A program made the translations under genes and the position numbers. From Oscillospiraceae bacterium (lineage in GTDB: Bacteria; Bacillota; Clostridia; Oscillospirales; Ruminococcaceae), in contig JAFTVU010000029.1 in NCBI GenBank assembly GCA_017465665.1, forward strand, positions 37,940 through 101,939: 64,000 nucleotides of DNA, in the 5' to 3' direction. The notes beneath the pieces are model-generated. The model saw only the letters and a list, made by a program, of their open reading frames with translations, was not told the origin of the DNA and did not search any database. Shown piece after piece: positions 41,455 to 50,629 of this stretch. Numbering within the stretch: position 1 is the first letter of the stretch; each line of letters starts with the position of its first letter.

Positions 41455-42011
41455 TGTCAGCTAAGCAGAAGCCGCATATAAGCTATATAGTGTCATTGTG
41501 CGGCATTATGTGCGGTCTGGCGCTGGTGATGATGTTCTTTCTGAGCATGATACCGGCATTTGAATATGTAAGCCCTGCCGTTTCGGGTGTGCTGCTGTGG
41601 GTAGTGTATGAGCGGCTGGGGGCTAAGTACGGCATAGTAAGCTATATCGCAGTGGGTCTGCTTAGCCTTATGTTCACCCCGAACTACGAGGCGAGCCTGA
41701 TGTTTATATTCCTGCTGGGATATTATCCTATTCTGCGCGACTTTATCATGAAAGCGCCGAATGCATTCCTGCGCTGGTCAGTGAAGCTTGCTGTGTATGC
41801 GCTGGCGGCTACGGTGTGCTACTGGCTGCTTATCAATCTGTTCAACATGAAGCAGCTTCTGGATGATATAGGCGAATTCGGTGAATACGGCGCGCTTATA
41901 CTTCTTGGCATGGGTGCGGTGGCATTCGTGCTGTATGATATCTTTCTCGGACTTTACCGCCCGTTCTATGAGCAGGTGCTGAAGCCGAAGATACAAAAGC
42001 GTATGAAATAA
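41454..42011 (+). CDS. Polytopic membrane protein of unknown function
   Basis: A 185-residue protein with five to six predicted helices and a basic C-terminus (KPKIQKRMK). The early FTPNYEASLMFIFLLGYYPILRD stretch is the most distinctive part; the size resembles ECF-type substrate-binding membrane proteins, but no signature is certain. It overlaps tyrA by one base and precedes pepF by 58 bases. Confidence 0.6.
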   Translation: MSAKQKPHISYIVSLCGIMCGLALVMMFFLSMIPAFEYVSPAVSGVLLWVVYERLGAKYGIVSYIAVGLLSLMFTPNYEASLMFIFLLGYYPILRDFIMKAPNAFLRWSVKLAVYALAATVCYWLLINLFNMKQLLDDIGEFGEYGALILLGMGAVAFVLYDIFLGLYRPFYEQVLKPKIQKRMK

Positions 42012-42069
42012 CCATACTATATCGGTCAATAATAGAAATATATATTACATTTTCAAGGAGAAAAAAGAT

Positions 42070-43866
42070 ATGGCAGAAAGAATACCTCAGAGAGCGGATG
42101 TCCCTGCAGAGCACAAGTGGAGATTAGAGGATATATACCCCACCGATGAGGCGTGGGAGCAGGACTGGCAGAAAGCAAAAGCTTCTGCCGATGTTATTGC
42201 GGCCTACAAGGGACAGCTCTGTACAAGCGCTGAAAAGCTGCTGGAATATATGAGATACGATGACGAGCTTACGGTGCTGCTGGAGGATCTCATCAATTAC
42301 GCGCAGCGCAGGAATGACGAGGACACCCGCGTTGCGAAGTATCAGGATATGGTCAGCCGTGTTGAGGTGGTGCTGGTGGATATCAGCAACAAGGCGGCAT
42401 TTGTAACTCCTGAGATATTATCTATCCCCGATGAAACTCTGGAGCACTTCTACAAGGAGTGCCCCGATATGGAGCTGTACCGCCGCTGTCTTGACAAGGT
42501 GCGTCTGAAGCGTGCACACATCCTCTCTGAGGAAGAGGAGCGCATCATGGCGCTTGCAGGCAAGATGACAGGCAGCCCCGATACTATATTCTCCATGTTC
42601 AATGATGCTGACCTGAAATTCCCCGATGCGGTGGACGGCGAGGGTAATACGCATCAGGTGACGCATGGCAGCTTTATCCCGCTCATGCAGAGCAGTGACA
42701 GGGTGCTGAGAAAGTCAGCATTCGAGTCGCTGTATCATGTTTATGAGGGCTACAAGAATACATTTGCATCTGTACTGTGTGCTCAGACCGCTTGTCTGGA
42801 TTTCAGCGCAAGGGCGAGAAAGTACAGCTCCACTCTGGAGGCTGCGCTCAGCAGGAACGAGGTGCCCGTAAAGGTATACGAGCAGCTCATCGAATCCGTG
42901 CACAAGAATCTGCCATATATGCACCGCTATGTAAAGCTGCGTAAGAAGCTGCTGGGTGTTGAGGAGCTCCATGCTTACGATCTGTACTGTCCCATCGTTT
43001 CCGATGTGGATGTGGAGATACCTTTCGAGCAGGCAAAGCAGGAGGTATACGACTCCCTTGCGCCCATGGGCGAGGAGTACCGTGCTATATACAAAGAGGG
43101 CTGTGAGAACGGCTGGATAGACGTATACGAGAACGAGGGCAAGCGAAGCGGCGCGTATTCTGCAGGCGCAAGAGTACATCCGTTCGTGCTTCTGAACCAT
43201 AAGGATACACTGAACTGTGAGTTCACACTGGCTCATGAGATGGGTCATGCTATCCATTCCTATCTCTCCAACAAGACCCAGCCCGTATGCTATGCGGATT
43301 ATGTGATATTCGTGGCAGAGGTAGCTTCTACCTGCAACGAGAGCCTGCTTATGCAGCACCTGCTGAAGACCACCACGGATAAGAAGCGCAGAGCATACCT
43401 CATCAACTATTTCCTTGAGCAGTTCCGTACCACGCTTTACCGTCAGACCATGTTTGCTGAATTTGAGCTGATGATAAACCGCCGCATGGAGAACGGCGAG
43501 AGCCTTACCGCCGATGTGCTCTGCGAGCTGTACCGCGATCTCAATATCAGGTACTACGGCGAGGATATCGTCATCGACAGTGAGCTTGATATGGAATGGG
43601 CGCGTATACCGCATTTCTATTACAATTACTATGTTTACCAGTACGCAACAGGCTTCTCTGCTGCCATCGCACTTTCTCAGCGCATCCTGAATGAGGGTGA
43701 GCAGGCTGTCAGCGATTACATCGGCTTCCTCAGCGGCGGCTGCTCGGCCGATCCTATCACTCTGCTCAAGGGCGCAGGCGTGGATATGACCTCCGAAAAG
43801 CCCGTGAACGATGCGCTCATGCTGTTCAATACGCTGCTGGACGAGATGGAAGAGCTGATAGGTTAA
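42070..43866 (+). CDS. pepF: Oligoendopeptidase F
   Basis: A 598-residue zinc metallopeptidase of family M3. The zinc site is HEMGH (His389, Glu390, His393) in LAHEMGHAIHSY, with the third ligand Glu in the VAEVASTCNE motif about 25 residues on. It hydrolyses peptides of about 7-17 residues in the cytoplasm. CAAGGAG lies 10 bases upstream of the ATG. Confidence 0.93.
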   Translation: MAERIPQRADVPAEHKWRLEDIYPTDEAWEQDWQKAKASADVIAAYKGQLCTSAEKLLEYMRYDDELTVLLEDLINYAQRRNDEDTRVAKYQDMVSRVEVVLVDISNKAAFVTPEILSIPDETLEHFYKECPDMELYRRCLDKVRLKRAHILSEEEERIMALAGKMTGSPDTIFSMFNDADLKFPDAVDGEGNTHQVTHGSFIPLMQSSDRVLRKSAFESLYHVYEGYKNTFASVLCAQTACLDFSARARKYSSTLEAALSRNEVPVKVYEQLIESVHKNLPYMHRYVKLRKKLLGVEELHAYDLYCPIVSDVDVEIPFEQAKQEVYDSLAPMGEEYRAIYKEGCENGWIDVYENEGKRSGAYSAGARVHPFVLLNHKDTLNCEFTLAHEMGHAIHSYLSNKTQPVCYADYVIFVAEVASTCNESLLMQHLLKTTTDKKRRAYLINYFLEQFRTTLYRQTMFAEFELMINRRMENGESLTADVLCELYRDLNIRYYGEDIVIDSELDMEWARIPHFYYNYYVYQYATGFSAAIALSQRILNEGEQAVSDYIGFLSGGCSADPITLLKGAGVDMTSEKPVNDALMLFNTLLDEMEELIG

Positions 43867-43870
43867 GCGG

Positions 43871-44953
43871 ATGAACGATTCTTCTGAACGCCTGCTTGCA
43901 GCATTTTCGCGTGCCGCAGCCGAGGGTAAGCCTGTGTTTGTACTGGATGGTCAGAAAAGGTGTCTGCTCAGCGGCTGCAGGGAGCGTCTGGCTCAGGGCG
44001 AATGTATAGATGATCTTCTTCTGCCGCCTAAGGAGCAAACGGGCAGCTGCTATGAAGGCTCGTTGTGCAGGCTCGGCATGATGTACTGTGTGAGGTATAT
44101 CGAGGCAGACGGATTGTATATGGGAGAGATACTCAGCGCTAACGAGGTATCCTTTATTTCGGAGTATACCGATCGCATGAGCAGCCACGCGGCTATGTAC
44201 AGCTCAATGGAATATGAGCTTGCTGCGGTGTGGAAGAGCAAGCACGCTCTGGAGCAGCTGCTTTCAGAAAGCAGCGAGGAGGTGCGCGAGCTTATCCGGC
44301 GCATGGAAAGACCGCTTTACAGAGTAAGCGCAGGTAGCAGGAACATGTATGAGTATCTGAGCATGATGTATTCCGCACGCAGGAATACAGTAGTGGATAT
44401 GGCAAGAATGTGCAGGGAGCTTGTGATACGCTGCAATGAATCGCTGAGCGCGTGCGGCAGGCATGTGGAGCTCAGACTTCCGCAGGATGAAAAGCTGTAC
44501 ATCCGTGCTGATATACGCCATGCGGTGGCGGCTGTGCTGAATGCGGTGCAGAATGCGCTTCTGTATTCGCCTAAAGCCGCAGTCCCTTTGCTGGAGGTGC
44601 GCCGCAGCGGCAGACGTATATTGATCACGACAGAGAATGAAAACTCACGGGTATCCGATGACGATGCTGCGGTATGCGTTATGAGAGGCGGCTACGGAAT
44701 ACCGATAATCAGGCGCTTTGCCGCGCTTTCGGGCGGCGAGCTGAATATGAGCCTTGAGGCTGATATTGCAGTAGTGCGTATGGATATCCCTGCGGCAACG
44801 GACGAGGAGATAGCAGAATACGCTCTGGAGGAGGCCGTGCTGTACAGGTTTGAGGATGGCGCTCCTGATTATGTTCAGCTGCAGATGATGATAGTAGAGG
44901 ATATGTACGAAAGCGGAGAAATGACAGGAAACATTCAGTACTCTGTCACATAA
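43871..44953 (+). CDS. Histidine-kinase-like ATPase protein without phosphoacceptor His box
   Basis: A 360-residue soluble protein. The C-terminal half resembles a GHKL ATPase domain: an N-box-like AVLNAVQNALLYSP (about 216-229) and GGYGIPIIRRFAALSGG (about 277), similar to kinase G-box and following helix. The helical region before it, where kinases have the H-box, has MERPLYRVSAGSRNMYEYLS and no HExxxP motif. The N-terminal 130 residues look like a PAS-type sensor with several Cys. It may be a degenerate kinase or an RsbW/SpoIIAB-like regulator. It starts 4 bases after pepF and ends before the two-component system. Confidence 0.6.
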   Translation: MNDSSERLLAAFSRAAAEGKPVFVLDGQKRCLLSGCRERLAQGECIDDLLLPPKEQTGSCYEGSLCRLGMMYCVRYIEADGLYMGEILSANEVSFISEYTDRMSSHAAMYSSMEYELAAVWKSKHALEQLLSESSEEVRELIRRMERPLYRVSAGSRNMYEYLSMMYSARRNTVVDMARMCRELVIRCNESLSACGRHVELRLPQDEKLYIRADIRHAVAAVLNAVQNALLYSPKAAVPLLEVRRSGRRILITTENENSRVSDDDAAVCVMRGGYGIPIIRRFAALSGGELNMSLEADIAVVRMDIPAATDEEIAEYALEEAVLYRFEDGAPDYVQLQMMIVEDMYESGEMTGNIQYSVT

Positions 44954-44999
44954 CCGTCATATTGTTATAGTAGATTTAAATTAGTAAATTAAATTTCAG

Positions 45000-45035
45000 G
45001 CGTTCTCGGAGATATTCTAGGAACGCTTATCTTTT
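45000..45035 (+). terminator. Probable terminator before the two-component operon
   Basis: GCGTTC / GAACGC (45000-45005 with 45021-45026) followed by TTATCTTTT; the stem is short, so termination may be partial. Confidence 0.5.
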
Positions 45036-45048
45036 CAGAGGTGAGTTT

Positions 45049-45723
45049 ATGTATAAAATACTTGTAGTGGATGACGAGGAGCATATCCGCGAGGTGATCA
45101 AGGAATACGCGGAGTTCGAGGGACATGAGGTCAGCGAAGCGTGCGACGGAATGCAGGCTGTGGAGATGGCAAAGAGCAGCGATTATGATATCATCATCAT
45201 GGACGTCATGATGCCGAAGCTGGACGGCTATTCCGCCTGCAAGGAGATACGCAAGATAAAGAACACTCCTGTGCTGATGCTCTCTGCGCGCGGCGAGGAG
45301 TATGATAAGCTGTTCGGCTTTGAGCTGGGCGTGGATGATTATGTGGTGAAGCCGTTTTCCCCAAAGGAGGTAATGGCGCGCATAAACGCCATCGTAAAGC
45401 GCAACAGTGCAGGCGCTGCGGAAGCTGCGGCGGAAACGGTGAAGTACGAGGGTCTGGAGATAAACTTCACCTCCCGTGATGTATTTATCGACGGTGAGAA
45501 AGCAAATCTCACGCCAAAGGAGTATGATCTGCTGTTCTTCCTTGTACGCAACAAGAACATCGCGCTTACCAGAAACCGCCTGCTGGAGGAGGTTTGGGGC
45601 TATGATTTCTTTGGTGATAACCGCACTATAGATACCCACATAAAGATGCTGAGAAACAATCTTGGTCCGTACCGCAAATTCATTGTGACGCTTCGCGGCA
45701 TGGGCTACAAGTTCGAGGTATGA
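45049..45723 (+). CDS. OmpR-family response regulator
   Basis: A 224-residue transcription factor. The receiver domain has the acidic pair in VVDDEEH, the phospho-acceptor Asp52 in IIIMDVMMPKLDG, conserved Thr/Ser near LMLSAR and Lys in VVKPF. The C-terminal winged helix (about 128-224) ends RGMGYKFEV. OmpR-family regulators bind direct repeats of about 11 bp, so it is a candidate, by inference only, for the phased TTACA sites seen in this window. The kinase gene follows after one base. Confidence 0.9.
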   Translation: MYKILVVDDEEHIREVIKEYAEFEGHEVSEACDGMQAVEMAKSSDYDIIIMDVMMPKLDGYSACKEIRKIKNTPVLMLSARGEEYDKLFGFELGVDDYVVKPFSPKEVMARINAIVKRNSAGAAEAAAETVKYEGLEINFTSRDVFIDGEKANLTPKEYDLLFFLVRNKNIALTRNRLLEEVWGYDFFGDNRTIDTHIKMLRNNLGPYRKFIVTLRGMGYKFEV

Positions 45724-45724
45724 T

Positions 45725-47203
45725 ATGAATTTCTTCCGAAGCATTAAATTTCAGGTCTGGCTGAAATTTGAGCTGGTAGCGGCGGCAATGCTTGCGCTGA
45801 TCTATACATTCCTGATACTGCTTTTTCCTGTGTTTTATGAGTGGATGAAGATAAACGAGATAGGCGAATCCCTTGCTACTATCCGTTCAAGCTGGTATGA
45901 TGAAGATGTGCGAGATGTGATAGAGGAAACGGTGATCGATAATAAGCTGTATGTGGAGATATACAGCCCGTTTTCGCCGCTGCCTGTCTATCGTTCAAAT
46001 AATATGGGCGGCGGTCTTTCCATCACGAATATCTCGAAAGCAAAATATATCACTGAGATACAAAGCTCGGAAAGCGGTATAGTTTACCGCGAATTTATAG
46101 ACGAGCGCGAGGATAACAAGGTGATGATGGCTGGAACCTATCTCGGCAGTGCGGAGCAGCCCGATGGCTATATCTTCATCTGCTCATATATTCAGCCGCT
46201 TGGCACTACCATGACGATCTTCCACAGGCAGTTCCTGTTTGTGGCATTGACAGTCGGCACTTTCACAACACTTATATCGGTAGTGTTCGCTGTTAGGATA
46301 TCAAACCCCATCATACGCATGAACAAAGCGGCTAAGGAGCTTCCGCAGGGCAGGTTCAACAATACAGTCGGGGAGCTGGATTATGCTGAGATACAGCAGC
46401 TTTCCGAAACGCTTACGACCGCTTCAAAGGAGATAGCGAAATCCGATGACCTGCGCCGTGAGCTGACCGCAAACATCTCGCACGATCTGCGTACACCGCT
46501 TACCATGATAAAGGCTTATGCGGAGATGATACGCGATCTTTCGGGCGATAATCCCGAAAAGCGCGAGCGCCATCTGAAGATAATCATCGATGAAACGGAC
46601 AGGCTTTCTTCTCTTGTCAACGACGTTCTTGATCTCTCAAAGCTTGAGGAAGGTGTTGCGGAGCTTGATAAGCAGATGTTCAACTTCGGTGAAAGACTAA
46701 GCGGAGTGGTGCAGAGGTTCGATATTCTGAAAGAGGACGGCATAGTGGTAGAGCTTCATGCAGGTTCGAATATCCCGATAGAAGCAGACCCTGTAAAGCT
46801 TGAGCAGGTGGTGTATAATCTCATCAACAATGCGGTGACGTATGTTGGAGAGGATAACACCGTTACGGTGCGCCTGTACAGGACAACAAAGGGCACTGTG
46901 CGTTTTGAGGTGACAGATCACGGCGATGGTATACCGCCTGAAAATCTTCCGTACATCTGGGACAGATACTATAAAGCAAGCGAGCGCGGAAAGACCCACA
47001 AGCGTGCTAAAATGGGCAGTGGCATCGGTCTTTCCATCGTAAAGAACATTCTGGAGCTGCACGGCTTTGAATACGGCGCAGACAGCGAGGTAGGCAAGGG
47101 AAGTACGTTCTGGTTTGAAGCGCCTGATCCGCAGGCAATGCCCGAGCCTCAGCCGCAGAAGCAGGGCCTGTGGAGCGTCCGTGTAAATAACGATAAGAAA
47201 TAA
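45725..47203 (+). CDS. Sensor histidine kinase
   Basis: A 492-residue membrane kinase: helix 1 (about 17-36), extracellular sensor of about 125 residues, helix 2 (about 168-190), HAMP (about 190-242), HisKA with phospho-His253 in ISHDLRTPL, and a HATPase domain with N-box LEQVVYNLINNAVTY, DHGDGIPPE and GSGIGLSIVKNI. No PAS domain follows HAMP, unlike classical WalK. The C-terminal Pro/Gln-rich tail is of unknown use. It pairs with the upstream regulator. Confidence 0.92.
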   Translation: MNFFRSIKFQVWLKFELVAAAMLALIYTFLILLFPVFYEWMKINEIGESLATIRSSWYDEDVRDVIEETVIDNKLYVEIYSPFSPLPVYRSNNMGGGLSITNISKAKYITEIQSSESGIVYREFIDEREDNKVMMAGTYLGSAEQPDGYIFICSYIQPLGTTMTIFHRQFLFVALTVGTFTTLISVVFAVRISNPIIRMNKAAKELPQGRFNNTVGELDYAEIQQLSETLTTASKEIAKSDDLRRELTANISHDLRTPLTMIKAYAEMIRDLSGDNPEKRERHLKIIIDETDRLSSLVNDVLDLSKLEEGVAELDKQMFNFGERLSGVVQRFDILKEDGIVVELHAGSNIPIEADPVKLEQVVYNLINNAVTYVGEDNTVTVRLYRTTKGTVRFEVTDHGDGIPPENLPYIWDRYYKASERGKTHKRAKMGSGIGLSIVKNILELHGFEYGADSEVGKGSTFWFEAPDPQAMPEPQPQKQGLWSVRVNNDKK

Positions 47204-47206
47204 AAT

Positions 47207-47238
47207 AACGCCATCCTGTAAAAAGGATGGCGTTTTTG
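47207..47238 (+). terminator. Terminator of the two-component operon
   Basis: AACGCCATCC / GGATGGCGTT (47207-47216 with 47225-47234) followed by TTTGCG. Confidence 0.85.
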
Positions 47239-47250
47239 CGTCTGTGCAGA

Positions 47251-47592
47251 TCAGAAATTCATTCCGTTCCAGCCCCAGTAGGATGTGGGTGAATACTTGA
47301 CGTATATCTTGTCGCCTGGTACGCCGAGAATATCGCTGTACTGCTTGCAGATCTCAGTTGTAAGGCTTCTGTAAGCGGGATCTCCTGCGTCACCGAGCAG
47401 GCTTACTTCAACGTAAGCTATCTTCTCGGATTTCTTGCCCTGAAAATACAGGGAGCAGTTCTGTTCAAAGCCCAGCATCAGCCACTGCTCGCTCTTACCG
47501 AGAATGGTGATAGCATTGCCGAGGGCTGTCTTGAGAGCCTCCTCCTGCTGAGGTGTTATCTCTGCACTGTACTTTGTGTTGATGAATGGCAT
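47251..47592 (-). CDS. MIF/tautomerase superfamily protein
   Basis: A 113-residue protein of the macrophage migration inhibitory factor family. After Met removal the N-terminus would be Pro, the catalytic base of this superfamily, and the C-terminus IYVKYSPTSYWGWNGMNF resembles the end of MIF, including the strand used for trimerisation. Length fits MIF (about 115). It may tautomerise phenylpyruvate-like keto-enols; the physiological role in bacteria is unknown. It directly follows the orphan binding protein on the minus strand (5-base gap), so both are probably one transcript. Confidence 0.82.
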   Translation of the reverse strand: MPFINTKYSAEITPQQEEALKTALGNAITILGKSEQWLMLGFEQNCSLYFQGKKSEKIAYVEVSLLGDAGDPAYRSLTTEICKQYSDILGVPGDKIYVKYSPTSYWGWNGMNF

Positions 47593-47597
47593 GGTGT

Positions 47598-48986
47598 TTA
47601 TCCTCCTTGATATGCTGTTATGAATCTTTCAGCGTTTTCCTTGAACGTTGCCATGGCTTCGTTGTATGTAGCCTTGCCACGTATGTAATCACGCATACTT
47701 CCTCTGAAATACTGGCCGATACCCACTCCTGCGCGGGTCGGTGCAGGTTCATCGATATTCTTTGCGCACTCGCTGAACAGCGCAAGTGCATTCTGTCCGC
47801 CTAGGAACTCCTCGCCCTCGGATGCGGCGGCAAGTTCATCCATTGCGGTCATGTGGTTTGCGAATATTCTCTGCTCGCCCAGAGTGAGAGCTGTGGACAT
47901 TTCCTTGCTGAACAGAGTACGCAGGAACTCCGCCACAAGCTCAGGGTCGTCCGTACCGTCAGCGGCGCAGATATACTGACCGCCCCAGTAGGTGCAGGAC
48001 GGTGGAGCACACACGGCATAATTGCCGATACCTGCGTCACCTGCCTGTGCAGGAAGCGTCCAGAACACCGCCCATGTGGGCAGGAGATATCCGAAAACAT
48101 CACCCTGCACGGCCATTCCGTTTGCCCATTCCTCGCTCCACATGGAGTGGGTGGTGATATATCCGCTGTCTGCGAACTGCTTTGACTGCTCCGCCCAGAG
48201 GAACATATCGCTGTCCAGCAGTGGTTCGCGGTCAGCTATTACAGCAGGTGAGATATCGCTCTTGTACGCATAATAAAGGTCTTCGGCAGTTGACAGGATA
48301 TGATATCCGTGCTCCTGCATGAGTTTGGCTGTGGATGTGAGCGATTCTATATCGTCAACGTAGCGTGCCACTGTTTCGGGATCATCCAAGCCTATCACGT
48401 TTTTGGCTATATCACGTCTGTATGTGAACACCACGGGAGTGATCTCCCACGCAAGAGCCATCAATTTGCCATCGTATGTGCCAGCGTTCAGTGTATACGG
48501 GTACATCTCTGCGGTATCCTCGGAGGTGATACCGATACTGTCAAGCGGCAGGGTATAACCGCGCTCCATATAGAGAGGCAGCTGTTCCTCATCGGCTATT
48601 ATGATATCTATCTTGTCATAGGCGGAGGCGTCGTCCTGCGTTTCTATCCTGTGTTTTACAACACTGCTGAAATCCCAGTCGGCATTTGGCGGGCAGTATT
48701 CCCAGACGATCTGCATATCGCCTATCTGACCTGTATATTCGTCGATATACACATAATCGGGACAGCAGGCTTCCATGAGATTCTTAAGCTGGTCGGAGTT
48801 AGAGAGGATACGCAGCACATGATCTTCCTCTGCTGCTTCTGTGGTCTCAGCGGTATCGGGTGCAGCGGTCGTTGCTTCGGTGCTGACTTCCTCCGTTGGC
48901 ACAGCAGTGCTGTCTGTCATATCGTTACAGCCGCTTGCTAACAGCAGCGCCGCAGCGGCAAAAAGCGCCGATAAACGTTTATGCAT
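47598..48986 (-). CDS. Orphan sugar-type solute-binding lipoprotein
   Basis: A 462-residue lipoprotein: signal peptide with lipobox ASGC (Cys about 20), Thr/Glu/Ala-rich tether, then a binding fold. It is a paralogue of the importer binding protein at 24028; matching segments include TAEMYPYTLNA against the corresponding TAEMYQYTKEI, and GGQNALALFSECAKNID against GGQNHIALFTENAKKID. No permease or ATPase gene is nearby, so it may supply the same permease or act as a receptor. Its first codons contain the palindrome ATAAACGTTTAT. Confidence 0.85.
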   Translation of the reverse strand: MHKRLSALFAAAALLLASGCNDMTDSTAVPTEEVSTEATTAAPDTAETTEAAEEDHVLRILSNSDQLKNLMEACCPDYVYIDEYTGQIGDMQIVWEYCPPNADWDFSSVVKHRIETQDDASAYDKIDIIIADEEQLPLYMERGYTLPLDSIGITSEDTAEMYPYTLNAGTYDGKLMALAWEITPVVFTYRRDIAKNVIGLDDPETVARYVDDIESLTSTAKLMQEHGYHILSTAEDLYYAYKSDISPAVIADREPLLDSDMFLWAEQSKQFADSGYITTHSMWSEEWANGMAVQGDVFGYLLPTWAVFWTLPAQAGDAGIGNYAVCAPPSCTYWGGQYICAADGTDDPELVAEFLRTLFSKEMSTALTLGEQRIFANHMTAMDELAAASEGEEFLGGQNALALFSECAKNIDEPAPTRAGVGIGQYFRGSMRDYIRGKATYNEAMATFKENAERFITAYQGG

Positions 48987-49024
48987 GGTGTACCTCCTTT
49001 GTAATTGTAATTACCTGTGCTTCC

Positions 49025-49053
49025 ATTATATCAACAACACATGAAAAAGTCAA
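49025..49053 (-). promoter_or_regulatory. Minus-strand promoter of the orphan binding protein
   Basis: TTGACT (49053-49048), 17-nt spacer, TATAAT (49030-49025). Confidence 0.75.
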
Positions 49054-49058
49054 TAAAA

Positions 49059-49087
49059 ACCGCCTCTGAAACGGTATCAGAAGCGGT
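49059..49087 (-). terminator. Terminator after the AGCS symporter gene
   Basis: On the minus strand ACCGCTTCTGA / TCAGAGGCGGT with one G-U pair, followed by TTTTTATTG. Confidence 0.8.
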
Positions 49088-49102
49088 CAGTATGTATCGT
49101 AT

Positions 49103-50599
49103 TTATCCCAGTGCCTTTTTCTTTTCCTTAAGGCGCTGGTTGAATGCCTTTGTTTCAGCCGCGACTACTCCCGAAAGCGCCAGCAGCGCGATGATATTTG
49201 GTATTGCCATAAGTCCGTTGAAGATATTTGCGATGGTCCATACGGCGGATACTGTCATATAGGGGCCGATAGCCACTGCCAGTATGTATATCCAGCGGAA
49301 GAGCTTTGTGATCACGGGATTTGCACCTGCCAGATATGCAAGGCAGCGCTCGGAATAGTAGTTCCAGCCAAGAATGGTGGTGAATGCGAAGAATACCAGA
49401 CATATCATGAGGATGAACGCAGGCACCTGAGAGGGCAGGAAAGAAAGGCAGCTCTGGAATGAGTATGTGGTGACTGCCACACCCTCAAGACCCAGCTCGG
49501 GCTTCCAGCCGCCGCCGATTATTACCGCAAGACCTGTCATAGTGCAGATAACGATAGTATCGATAAATGTACCTGTCATGGTAACAAGACCCTGACGCAC
49601 CGCGTCGTTGGTCTTTGCCGCAGCGGAGGCTATAGGCGCAGAGCCGAGACCGGCTTCATTGGAGAAGATACCTCTGGAGATACCGCTCTTCATAGCTATG
49701 AGTATGCCGACAACGCCGCCTGCAAGCTCGTTTATCTCAAAGCTGAATGCGCTTGTTACTATCTCTGCTAAAGCCGCAGGTATAGCTGTGACATTGCATA
49801 TCAATATCACAAGCACTGCCAGCATATAGATGACAGCCATAAAAGGCACGACCACCTGTGCAATAGAGGATATCCTCTTGATACCTCCGATGATAACGAG
49901 CGCCGCGCAGATAGTAACTACCGCACCTGCTATGATGGTCACAAGAGAATATGTATTGCCGAACAGCTCAACGCTGATAGGGCTATCGAACATGGGATTA
50001 AAGAAGTTGTTCGCCGCGGAGGTGATGCCGTTTATTTGAGTGAATGTACCGATACCGAACAGACCTACGCAAACACCGAGGAAAGCAAATACCTTAGCCA
50101 TCCATTTCCAGCGCTTGCCCATGCCGTTTTCTATGTAGTAGAACGGGCCGCCCAGCTTGTTGCCGCTTGGGTCTGTAACACGGTACTTGATAGCCAGCAG
50201 ACCCTCGGCATACTTTGTAGCCATGCCGAAGAACGCAGCCACCTCCATCCAGAACAGTGCGCCCGGGCCGCCAATGGTGATGGCAGTCGCAACGCCGACG
50301 ATATTGCCTGTGCCGATGGTAGCGGAAAGCGCGGTACAAAGCGCACCGAAGCTGGTTACGTCACCGTCGCCGCCTTCCTCGTTCTTTACCATATATTTCA
50401 GAGCCCTGCCGAGATGGCGCACCTGAAGTCCGCGTGTGCGGATGGTGAGCCAGATACCGCACGCAAGGATGAGCACGATAAGCGGGATGCCCCATACCGC
50501 GTCATCTATCTTTCCGAGGATATCAGTGAATGTGAGCGTGCCCTTTTCGGCAGCTTCGGCTGCCGTACCCATTATTGCCGTGACCTGTGCCAATGTCAT
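49103..50599 (-). CDS. Alanine/glycine:cation symporter (AGCS family)
   Basis: A 498-residue transporter with about eleven helices. Family segments include GALCTALSATIGTGNIVGVATAI (here split by the usual loop), GPGALFWMEVAAFFGMATKY and the SRGIFSNEAGLGSAPIASA stretch. It imports alanine or glycine with sodium or protons. It is the last gene of a probable operon with ung and a flavin reductase; GGGAGAA precedes the ATG. No glycine riboswitch is visible. Confidence 0.92.
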   Translation of the reverse strand: MTLAQVTAIMGTAAEAAEKGTLTFTDILGKIDDAVWGIPLIVLILACGIWLTIRTRGLQVRHLGRALKYMVKNEEGGDGDVTSFGALCTALSATIGTGNIVGVATAITIGGPGALFWMEVAAFFGMATKYAEGLLAIKYRVTDPSGNKLGGPFYYIENGMGKRWKWMAKVFAFLGVCVGLFGIGTFTQINGITSAANNFFNPMFDSPISVELFGNTYSLVTIIAGAVVTICAALVIIGGIKRISSIAQVVVPFMAVIYMLAVLVILICNVTAIPAALAEIVTSAFSFEINELAGGVVGILIAMKSGISRGIFSNEAGLGSAPIASAAAKTNDAVRQGLVTMTGTFIDTIVICTMTGLAVIIGGGWKPELGLEGVAVTTYSFQSCLSFLPSQVPAFILMICLVFFAFTTILGWNYYSERCLAYLAGANPVITKLFRWIYILAVAIGPYMTVSAVWTIANIFNGLMAIPNIIALLALSGVVAAETKAFNQRLKEKKKALG

Positions 50600-50629
50600 A
50601 GTTGTTCTCCCGTTTTGTTCTTTTATATT

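Noticed and set aside
48970-48983. ATAAACGTTTAT palindrome as a third LacI-type operator
   Set aside because: It lies inside the first codons of the orphan binding protein and is explained by codons for Lys-Arg-Leu after Met-His; one mismatch class from the AAAACGTTTT core, so chance is likely.
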